From: an uncultured Caulobacterales bacterium
GTDB lineage: Bacteria; Pseudomonadota; Alphaproteobacteria; Caulobacterales; Caulobacteraceae
Direction of reading: 5' to 3'
DNA: 21,729 nt
NCBI GenBank assembly: GCA_903903715.1
Contig: CAIUZX010000173.1
Coordinates: 1 to 21,729 of the forward strand
The translations under genes and the position numbers were made by a program. Under the pieces are notes generated by a model that was given only the letters and a program-made list of their open reading frames with translations, ran no database searches and was not told the DNA's origin. Of this stretch, positions 15,721 through 21,729 are shown in pieces (position 1 is the first letter of the stretch; each line of letters opens with the position of its first letter).

Positions 15721-16718
15721 CGATAAGGATCAGACGTTGCAAGGTAGCCACGGACATAGTCGCCCACACCCGCTTCAATCGACAGGAACGGGGCGTTGTA
15801 GCCCAGGGCCCTCAGCCGCTCCATCCTCGCCTCGGTGAAATACTGGTACTTGTCGCGGATCACCTCCGGCGTGTCGATATACGAGATGCTGGGATTGCGC
15901 TCCGCAGCCGCAAAGGTCGCAAGGGCCAGATCACGGAAGCTGCGCGCGGCACCCGTGCCGAGATTGTAGACGCCGGAAACTTGCGGAACCGCCAGAAGCC
16001 ATGCCGCGACCTTGGCGGCGTCCTGAACATGAACAAAATCGCGAAGTTGTCCGCCGTCCTGATAATCCAAGCGGTGTGACCGGAAGAGCTTTATGGTTTC
16101 ACCCGCCATGACGGTCGGCCAGATCTGGGCGACCACCGACTTCATGCCGCCCTTGTGATATTCGTTGGGGCCATAGACATTGAAGAACTTCAGCCCCGCC
16201 CACTGCGGAGGTGCGAAGCCCTTGGTCGCTTCACGCCTTGCAAAGATGTCGAACAGCGCCTTGGACCAACCGTAGGCGTTGAGAGGCCGCAGGGCCTTCA
16301 ACGACTCCAGATCGTCAGCATCATCAAAGCCAAGCGCCCCGTCTCCGTAAGTCGCGGCGGACGAGGCGTAGATGAAGCGCCGCTGATGTGTTGCAGCCCA
16401 GGTCCAAAGGTCTCGAGACAGACCGAAGTTGGAATGAATGATCAGGTCGGCGTCCGGCTCTGTGGTGGACGAGACGGCGCCCATGTGGACGATCCCGGAA
16501 ATCCGATCCGCGTATCGATCCAGCCAGGGGAACAGTTCCTCAGGTGCGAAAAAGTCGGCGATGTCATGCTTGGCGAGATTGCGCCATTTGCCGGAATCCG
16601 CACTGCGTAGCCGGTCACAGACCGCCACATCCACCGCGCCGCCGCCGCACAGTTCGGCGACGATGTTCGAGCCGATGAAGCCCGCGCCGCCGGTGACCAG
16701 AACGATATCCTTGCTCAT
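15717..16718 (-). CDS. hldD: ADP-L-glycero-D-manno-heptose 6-epimerase
   Basis: A 333-residue short-chain dehydrogenase/epimerase that converts ADP-D-glycero-D-manno-heptose to the L-glycero form, the last step of heptose donor synthesis for the lipopolysaccharide inner core. The NADP-binding motif GGAGFIG is at 10-16, the active-site SSAATYGDG at 119-127, and the catalytic Tyr149/Lys153 pair in AYGWSK. KFFNVYGPNEYHKGGM is the characteristic HldD segment. Length matches the family. It starts at ATG 31 bases after hldE, which makes its substrate, and its stop overlaps the DUF3089 start. Function is well supported. Confidence 0.95.
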   Translation of the reverse strand: MSKDIVLVTGGAGFIGSNIVAELCGGGAVDVAVCDRLRSADSGKWRNLAKHDIADFFAPEELFPWLDRYADRISGIVHMGAVSSTTEPDADLIIHSNFGLSRDLWTWAATHQRRFIYASSAATYGDGALGFDDADDLESLKALRPLNAYGWSKALFDIFARREATKGFAPPQWAGLKFFNVYGPNEYHKGGMKSVVAQIWPTVMAGETIKLFRSHRLDYQDGGQLRDFVHVQDAAKVAAWLLAVPQVSGVYNLGTGAARSFRDLALATFAAAERNPSISYIDTPEVIRDKYQYFTEARMERLRALGYNAPFLSIEAGVGDYVRGYLATSDPYR

Positions 16719-16749
16719 CGGGTCGGCCTCAATCTGTTCGACGCCGGGA

Positions 16750-18222
16750 TCATTTGCGATCCGCTCCGCTCATCCGGCCGATGGTGAAGGTGGTGGAATA
16801 ACCGTCGACAATCTCCGCCAGTCGAACGACGCCGCCCCAACCTTCAACTTCCTTCGCCCCGACCACGTCCGCCTTGGCGTAGTCAGCGCCTTTGACGAGA
16901 ACATCGGGCCGCAGAGCGGTGATCAGTTCCAGAGGCGTATCCTCCTCAAACTCCACGACAAGATCGATACAAGCCAGACCCGCAAGCACCCGCGCCCGCG
17001 ATTCGCAGTCATTGACGGGGCGCCCTTCGCCCTTGAGCCTACGAACGGAAGCATCAGAATTCACCCCCAGCACCAGTCGGTCGCACCACGCGCTGGCCTG
17101 CTCGAGATACGTGACGTGCCCAACATGCAAAATATCGAAACAACCATTTGTAAATCCTACAGAATGTCCCGCCTGTTTCCACACCGCCACCTGCTCGGCG
17201 GCCGCGATGCGATCGACGATCTTCGGGGCGGCGGTCGGTTTGGACAGACGCGCTTCAGCTTCGATCAGCTCGGCAGGCGAGACTGTGGCCGTCCCGACCT
17301 TGCCGACCACGACGCCGGACGCCAGAACCGCAAAGGAAACTGCGTCTTCGATTGTTGCGCCCGCCGCCAGGGCGACGCTGAGGGCGGCGATCGACGTGTC
17401 GCCTGCACCGGATACGTCGAACACCGCCTGAGCGCGACCCGGAAAGTGAGCGACCGGGCGATCTCGCACGGCCAGCGACATTCCCGCGCCGGCTCGGGTC
17501 ACGAGTATAGCGCGCGCCGAGCAGCTCGCCAGCGCGGCCGCCAGAGCGATCTCGACCTCCCGGTCATAACCGACAGGCAAATCCGTCACCAGGGCGAGTT
17601 CCTTAGCGTTGGGCTTGATCAGATCCGCTTCGCCGTACTTGGCGAAACTTCTCCCCTTGGGATCGACGATCACCGGCGCGCCCGCGGCCTTTGCTGCGGC
17701 GAGTACGGCGCCGATCAGGGGCTTGCCGACCGCGCCCTTGGCGTAGTCGGACAGAATGACCGCGCCAGCGGACGAGATCGCTGACCGCGCCGACCGTATC
17801 AGTTCAGCCTGAGCCGCCGCGTCAAGGTCACCGTCCTCCTCGTGGTCCAGACGCAGCAATTGCTGACCGGAGGCGACAAAACGAGATTTGACGGTGGTCG
17901 GCCGCCCCTTGGCGACCACGAGATGGGACCTGATCCGCGCCTCCCCATCGATCAGCCGTGCGACCTCCTCGGCTGCGGCGTCCGCCCCGACCACGCCCGC
18001 CATTGATGCCATAGCGCCGAGCGAAGCCACGTTGCGCGCGACATTGCCCACCGCGCCCAGCATGGCCGCCTCAGAGCGATGGATCAGTACGGGGATGGGC
18101 GCCTCCGGCGACACCCGCGCCACGTCGCCGTAGATGTACCGGTCCAGCATCAGATCGCCGACACAGGCGACCTGAACAGCGGCCGCGCGGCCAAGGAGGT
18201 GTTGCAGACGAGCTAAGGTCAT
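16750..18222 (-). CDS. hldE: Bifunctional heptose 7-phosphate kinase / heptose 1-phosphate adenylyltransferase
   Basis: A 490-residue two-domain enzyme of ADP-heptose synthesis. The N-terminal ribokinase-like domain (about 1-325) phosphorylates D-glycero-beta-D-manno-heptose 7-phosphate: GDLMLDRYIYGDVARVSPEA at 22-41, and the catalytic GAGD at 272-275. The C-terminal nucleotidyltransferase domain (from about 340) adds AMP: FTNGCFDILHVGH at 357-369, with the HxGH motif at 366-369, and an RLKGEGRP segment near 395. The phosphatase GmhB, needed between the two reactions, is not in this window. The gene is 45 bases after kdsA and 31 before hldD. Codons over the HxGH motif (17121-17165) are A+T-rich and unusual for this genome. 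Confidence 0.95.
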   Translation of the reverse strand: MTLARLQHLLGRAAAVQVACVGDLMLDRYIYGDVARVSPEAPIPVLIHRSEAAMLGAVGNVARNVASLGAMASMAGVVGADAAAEEVARLIDGEARIRSHLVVAKGRPTTVKSRFVASGQQLLRLDHEEDGDLDAAAQAELIRSARSAISSAGAVILSDYAKGAVGKPLIGAVLAAAKAAGAPVIVDPKGRSFAKYGEADLIKPNAKELALVTDLPVGYDREVEIALAAALASCSARAILVTRAGAGMSLAVRDRPVAHFPGRAQAVFDVSGAGDTSIAALSVALAAGATIEDAVSFAVLASGVVVGKVGTATVSPAELIEAEARLSKPTAAPKIVDRIAAAEQVAVWKQAGHSVGFTNGCFDILHVGHVTYLEQASAWCDRLVLGVNSDASVRRLKGEGRPVNDCESRARVLAGLACIDLVVEFEEDTPLELITALRPDVLVKGADYAKADVVGAKEVEGWGGVVRLAEIVDGYSTTFTIGRMSGADRK

Positions 18223-18267
18223 AAGCCTAGCCTATAGGCGATCCAGCTCGCCGCACAAACCCGTTCC

Positions 18268-19149
18268 CTAGGCCGTTGCGATACGGCGCTTGGCGATCGC
18301 GTCGTAGTCGAGAAGTTCGGACACCAGGGACTCAAACTGGCTCAACGGGATCATGTTCGGTCCATCCGACGGCGCATGATCGGGATCCGGATGCGTCTCC
18401 ATGAAGACGCAGGCGACACCGACCGCGACAGCAGCGCGGGCAAGGACGGGAACATACTCCCGCTGTCCGCCCGAGCTCGCGCCCTGGCCGCCAGGCTGCT
18501 GAACGGAATGCGTCGCGTCGAACACCACCGGACAACCGATCTTCGCCATCTCCGGCAGGGCGCGCATGTCGGACACCAGGGTGTTGTAACCGAACGACAC
18601 GCCCCGCTCGCAGGCCATGGCGTTGCCGTTGCCGACATCGTTGATCTTCGAGATCACGTTCTTCATGTCCCAGGGCGCCAGGAACTGACCCTTCTTGACA
18701 TTGATGGCCTTCCCCGTCTTCGCCGCTGCGATCAGAAGGTCGGTCTGGCGACAAAGGAAGGCGGGGATCTGCAGGACGTCCACCACTTCGCCGACCGGCG
18801 CGCACTGGGCGATATCGTGGACGTCGGTCAGGACTGGCAGTCCGACCGATTCGCGGATCTCGGCGAAGATGGGCAGACTGTCCTTGAGGCCGATCCCCCT
18901 CTGGGCCTTCCCGGAGGTCCGGTTCGCCTTGTCGAACGAGGTCTTGTAGATCAGGCCGATGTCCAGCCGATCCGCCGCCTCTTTGAGCGCGAGTGCTGTT
19001 TCCAGCGCGTGGGCGCGGCTCTCCATCTGGCAGGGCCCGGCGATGATGGACAGGCGAAGCGCGTTGCCGATCCGCACGGTCTTGCCGCGACCGCTCGAGA
19101 CTTCGACGACCGCATTCGGCGGAACTGAGATGGGGGCGTTCACCGTCAT
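18268..19149 (-). CDS. kdsA: 3-deoxy-8-phosphooctulonate synthase (Kdo-8-P synthase)
   Basis: A 293-residue TIM-barrel enzyme that condenses phosphoenolpyruvate with arabinose 5-phosphate to Kdo-8-phosphate, for the lipopolysaccharide inner core. Diagnostic segments are IAGPCQMES at 36-44, KTSFDKANRTS at 69-79 and TDVHD at 108-112. DATHSVQQPGG is at 211-221. Cys40 occupies the position that is Asn in the metal-free E. coli enzyme and Cys in the metal-dependent Aquifex enzyme, so this is probably a metal-dependent KdsA. It has AAGGAG 11 bases upstream of its ATG and heads the kdsA-hldE-hldD group, diverging from the photolyase gene. KdsA is cytosolic. Confidence 0.96.
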   Translation of the reverse strand: MTVNAPISVPPNAVVEVSSGRGKTVRIGNALRLSIIAGPCQMESRAHALETALALKEAADRLDIGLIYKTSFDKANRTSGKAQRGIGLKDSLPIFAEIRESVGLPVLTDVHDIAQCAPVGEVVDVLQIPAFLCRQTDLLIAAAKTGKAINVKKGQFLAPWDMKNVISKINDVGNGNAMACERGVSFGYNTLVSDMRALPEMAKIGCPVVFDATHSVQQPGGQGASSGGQREYVPVLARAAVAVGVACVFMETHPDPDHAPSDGPNMIPLSQFESLVSELLDYDAIAKRRIATA

Positions 19150-19214
19150 ATCTGACCGCGCTCCTTGATTTCGATTTCAGAGCCCGCATGTGGCGTGGAA
19201 CTGGTGTCGAGACA

Positions 19215-20681
19215 ATGGCGAACTCAAAGATGAACATGTCTGAAAATGTAGTTCTGGTGTGGTTTCGTCGGGATCTTCGCCTAAACGACAATCCGGCCCT
19301 CGCCGCCGCGGTCGCCAGCGGGCGTCGCATTGTGCCGGTCTACATCCTCGATGACGGGGCCGAAACACGCCCCATCGGCGCCGCGACCAAATGGTGGCTG
19401 GACAACAGCTTGCGCGCCCTTGCCTCTGACCTAGAGAGCCGTGGCTCAAGACTCACACTTCGCGCGGGTGACGTTGAAAAGACGTTGCAAGATCTGGTCG
19501 CAGAGACCGGAGCGGCGGCCGTCTTTTGGAACCGCCTGTATGAGCCCGGGCAGACGGCCAGGGACGCGCGGTTGAAAGCATCGTTGAAGTCCCAAGGGAT
19601 CACCGTCGAAAGCTTCAACGCGAGCCTTCTGGTAGAGCCTTGGAAGGTCACCACCGGCTCAGGTGGGCCATTCAAGGTGTTCACGCCGTTCTGGCGCGCC
19701 GCCCAGCCGCATCTCGAGTTGACCCAGACCCCTCCCGCCCCGGCGCGTCTGAACGCGCCCACCGCTTGGCCTGCATCCGAAGCGCTCGCAAGCTGGAAGC
19801 TGCATCCGACAAAGCCGGAATGGTCGGAAGGCTTTCAGATCTGGACGCCCGGAGAAACCGGCGCACAAGCGCGGCTGGAGCGGTTCCTTGAGCACGGCCT
19901 TAGCAACTACGCCGAGGGCCGGGACCATCCCTCGGCGGAAGCCGTATCGCGTCTGTCACCCCATCTGCACTTCGGTGAGATCGGCCCGAGGCAGGTCTGG
20001 GCGGCGGTCGACGCTGCGGTTCATCACGCGCCAGGCCTTTCGCGACACGCCGACAAGTTCAAGGCGGAGCTCGGCTGGCGGGAATTCAGCCATCTCCTTT
20101 TGTTTCATGAGCCGAAGCTGCCCACCGAGAATTTCAAGCCTGCCTTCGACGCCTTTCCCTGGCGGGACGATCACACCGCGTTTGAGGCCTGGGCCCGCGG
20201 GTTGACCGGCTACCCCATGGTCGACGCAGGGATGCGGGAGCTCTGGACCACCGGTTTCATGCATAACCGGGTGCGGATGCTGGCCGCCTCCTTCCTCGTC
20301 AAACACCTGCTTATCGACTGGCGGAAGGGCGAGCAGTGGTTCTGGGACACCCTGGTCGACGCCGACCTCGCGGCGAATGCGGCGAGCTGGCAGTGGGTGG
20401 CTGGCAGCGGCGCCGACGCCGCCCCCTACTTCCGGATCTTCAGCCCCGTCGGTCAGGGTCAGAAGTTCGACGCGGAAGGTCTCTATGTTCGCAAGTGGAT
20501 ACCTGAACTGGCAAGGCTCCCGACAGCCGCCCTGCATGAACCCTGGACCCTGGATCCCTCCGTGCTGCGGTCAGCAGGCGTGACGCTTGGCTCTACGTAC
20601 CCTCGCCCCATCGTCGACCACAGCTTTGCGCGGCAGCGCGCCCTGACAGCGCTTGCGTCGACGAAGGCCGAACAGGTCTGA
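19215..20681 (+). CDS. phr: Deoxyribodipyrimidine photolyase (class I, cryptochrome/photolyase family)
   Basis: A flavoprotein of about 488 residues that repairs UV-induced cyclobutane pyrimidine dimers using blue light. The N-terminal alpha/beta antenna domain opens with VVLVWFRRDLRLNDNPAL. The FAD-binding domain shows LSPHLHFGEIGPRQVW, GYPMVDAGMREL, GFMHNRVRMLAASFLVKHLL and DLAANAASWQW, the latter holding the Asn and Trp that lie by the flavin in E. coli PhrB. A 6-4 photolyase or cryptochrome is less likely. The start is uncertain: ATGs at 19188, 19215, 19230 and 19236 are all in frame, none with a strong ribosome site, and homologues begin near 19236. Its 5' end diverges from kdsA across a short shared promoter region. 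Confidence 0.93.
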   Translation: MANSKMNMSENVVLVWFRRDLRLNDNPALAAAVASGRRIVPVYILDDGAETRPIGAATKWWLDNSLRALASDLESRGSRLTLRAGDVEKTLQDLVAETGAAAVFWNRLYEPGQTARDARLKASLKSQGITVESFNASLLVEPWKVTTGSGGPFKVFTPFWRAAQPHLELTQTPPAPARLNAPTAWPASEALASWKLHPTKPEWSEGFQIWTPGETGAQARLERFLEHGLSNYAEGRDHPSAEAVSRLSPHLHFGEIGPRQVWAAVDAAVHHAPGLSRHADKFKAELGWREFSHLLLFHEPKLPTENFKPAFDAFPWRDDHTAFEAWARGLTGYPMVDAGMRELWTTGFMHNRVRMLAASFLVKHLLIDWRKGEQWFWDTLVDADLAANAASWQWVAGSGADAAPYFRIFSPVGQGQKFDAEGLYVRKWIPELARLPTAALHEPWTLDPSVLRSAGVTLGSTYPRPIVDHSFARQRALTALASTKAEQV

Positions 20682-20740
20682 TGGACGGCGCACGCATTGC
20701 GAGCGTCGCCCGCGCGGCCTAAGGATGCCAGATGCAGAAC

Positions 20741-20744
20741 GGAG
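20741..20744 (+). promoter_or_regulatory. Shine-Dalgarno site that sets the cysteine synthase start
   Basis: GGAG lies seven bases before the ATG at 20752. An in-frame ATG at 20725 has its AAGG directly abutting it with no spacer, so 20752 is the preferred start. Confidence 0.6.
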
Positions 20745-20751
20745 CCTTGGC

Positions 20752-21729
20752 ATGACTGCAGCGTCGGTTATCGAGACCATCGGCGAAACGCCCTTGATCC
20801 GACTGAAGCGCGCCAGCGAACTCACGGGATGTGAGATCCTGGGCAAGGCGGAGTTCCTCAATCCCGGACAGTCGGTGAAGGATCGAACGGCCCTCGGCAT
20901 CATCCGTGACGCCGAGGCGCACGGACAGCTGGAACCGGGGGGCCTGATCGTTGAGGGGACCGCCGGCAACACCGGCATCGGGCTCGCCATGGTCGGCGCC
21001 GCTCTCGGATACCGGACCTGCATCGTCATCCCAAGAACACAGAGCCAGGAAAAGAAGGACGCGATCCGGCTGCTCGGCGCCGAGCTGATCGAGGTCGACG
21101 CCGTGCCCTACGCTCATCCGGACAACTATGTCCGCTACTCGGGCCGACTGGCGCAGGAGCGCGCGCGAACGGAACCCAGAGGCGTCATCTGGGCAAACCA
21201 GTTCGACAACACGGCCAATCGAGACATCCACTACCGGACCACGGGCCCGGAGATCTGGCGCCAGACGTGCGGCAAGGTGGACGGCTTCATCTGCGCCGTC
21301 GGCTCGGGAGGCACGCTGGCCGGGGTCGCTGCGGCGCTACGCGAGAAGCGTTCAGGCCTCACCATCGGCCTCGCCGACCCGCCCGGCGCCTCGCTGTTCA
21401 GCTACTATGCGCACGGGGAACTGAAAGCGGAGGGCAGCTCGATCACCGAAGGCATCGGCCAGGGCAGGATCACCAGGAATCTCGAGGGCCTAGTCGTCGA
21501 TCATCCCTACATGATCCCAGACGCCGAAGCCCTGACCATCCTCTTTGACCTGATCCGCGACGAAGGCCTGTTCCTCGGCGGTTCGGCGGGCGTGAACATC
21601 GCGGGCGCGATCCGGCTTGCGCAGACACTCGGTCCGGGCAAGACCATCGTCACCATTCTCTGCGACAGCGGCGCGCGATATCAGAGCAAGCTGTTCAACC
21701 CGACCTTTCTCGCGGAAAAAGGCCTGCCG
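20752..21729 (+). CDS. cysK: Cysteine synthase A, 3' end beyond window
   Basis: An open reading frame of 326 codons still open at the right edge. It is a PLP enzyme of the cysteine synthase/cystathionine beta-synthase family that makes L-cysteine from O-acetylserine and sulfide. Visible motifs: PLP lysine Lys43 in NPGQSVKDRTA; substrate loop GTAGNTG at 69-75, where many CysK proteins have TSGNTG; phosphate-binding GSGGT at 184-188; and Ser306 in CDSGARYQSK. TAGNTG with RTQSQEKKDAIRLLGAE is characteristic of a longer CysK subgroup seen in Alphaproteobacteria and fungi. The start at 20752 is supported by GGAG. It lies 70 bases after the photolyase, with no clear terminator between them. The C-terminus is not seen, but the fold is nearly complete. 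Confidence 0.92.
   Translation, partial: MTAASVIETIGETPLIRLKRASELTGCEILGKAEFLNPGQSVKDRTALGIIRDAEAHGQLEPGGLIVEGTAGNTGIGLAMVGAALGYRTCIVIPRTQSQEKKDAIRLLGAELIEVDAVPYAHPDNYVRYSGRLAQERARTEPRGVIWANQFDNTANRDIHYRTTGPEIWRQTCGKVDGFICAVGSGGTLAGVAAALREKRSGLTIGLADPPGASLFSYYAHGELKAEGSSITEGIGQGRITRNLEGLVVDHPYMIPDAEALTILFDLIRDEGLFLGGSAGVNIAGAIRLAQTLGPGKTIVTILCDSGARYQSKLFNPTFLAEKGLP

Noticed and set aside
14923..15726. A 267-codon plus-strand frame opposite the DUF3089 gene.
   Set aside because: Low-complexity, Arg- and Pro-rich, no family features, and antisense to a gene whose operon overlap is well supported.
16438..17784. A 448-codon open frame on the plus strand opposite hldD and hldE.
   Set aside because: It lies fully antisense to two clear enzymes and has no recognisable domain. 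Long antisense frames are common in G+C-rich genes.
18376..19128. A 250-codon plus-strand frame opposite kdsA.
   Set aside because: It shadows a certain kdsA and shows no domain of its own.
19220..19235. GAAC repeated near the photolyase start, resembling an alphaproteobacterial SOS (LexA) box.
   Set aside because: The spacer is eight bases, while the known site is GAAC-N7-GAAC; it also falls inside the possible coding start.
20681..20722. A 13-residue frame starting in a TGATG overlap with the photolyase stop, before cysK.
   Set aside because: It has no cysteine codons for a leader-peptide role, no ribosome site and no hairpin; chance is the simpler reading.

Overview
The window is ordinary, gene-dense alphaproteobacterial chromosome. 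It most resembles Caulobacterales (Caulobacter, Phenylobacterium or Brevundimonas type). The evidence is the high G+C content, the ntrB-ntrC-ntrY-ntrX cluster followed by a D-amino-acid aminotransferase, hfq, hflX and a convergent mazG, and a fused ispDF facing away from ntrB. The genus assignment is inference. No tRNA, rRNA, IS element, prophage, CRISPR array or integration scar was seen, and no stretch over 300 bases lacks a gene.

Layout. (1) Positions 55-3950, plus strand: a HAD-family hydrolase, an NADPH:quinone-reductase-like MDR enzyme, a GPH-type MFS transporter, and mazG overlapping the transporter by 11 bases. (2) Positions 3953-12772, minus strand, transcribed right to left: ntrB, ntrC, ntrY, ntrX, a class IV PLP aminotransferase, hfq and hflX. 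This joins nitrogen-status two-component signalling to the RNA chaperone Hfq and the ribosome-associated GTPase HflX. (3) Positions 12868-14522, plus strand: ispDF and pncC/cinA, overlapping by ATGA. (4) Positions 14533-19149, minus strand: kdsA, hldE, hldD and a DUF3089 protein. The first three make the Kdo and heptose building blocks of the lipopolysaccharide inner core; DUF3089 is coupled to hldD by a GTGA overlap. (5) Positions 19215-21729, plus strand: a photolyase, then a cysteine synthase that runs off the right edge.

Genes work in blocks. NtrB/NtrC and NtrY/NtrX are two kinase/regulator pairs, and both regulators lack the GAFTGA loop that contacts sigma-54. KdsA makes Kdo-8-phosphate; HldE and HldD make ADP-L-glycero-D-manno-heptose. 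IspDF performs two steps of the MEP isoprenoid pathway.

No new multi-gene system is visible. Points worth a second look are: the missing sigma-54 contact loops in NtrC and NtrX; a DUF3089 protein whose catalytic serine position is glycine; the absence of dusB/nifR3 from its usual place before ntrB; and a cluster of TGGAC(G) half-sites between ntrB and ispDF.
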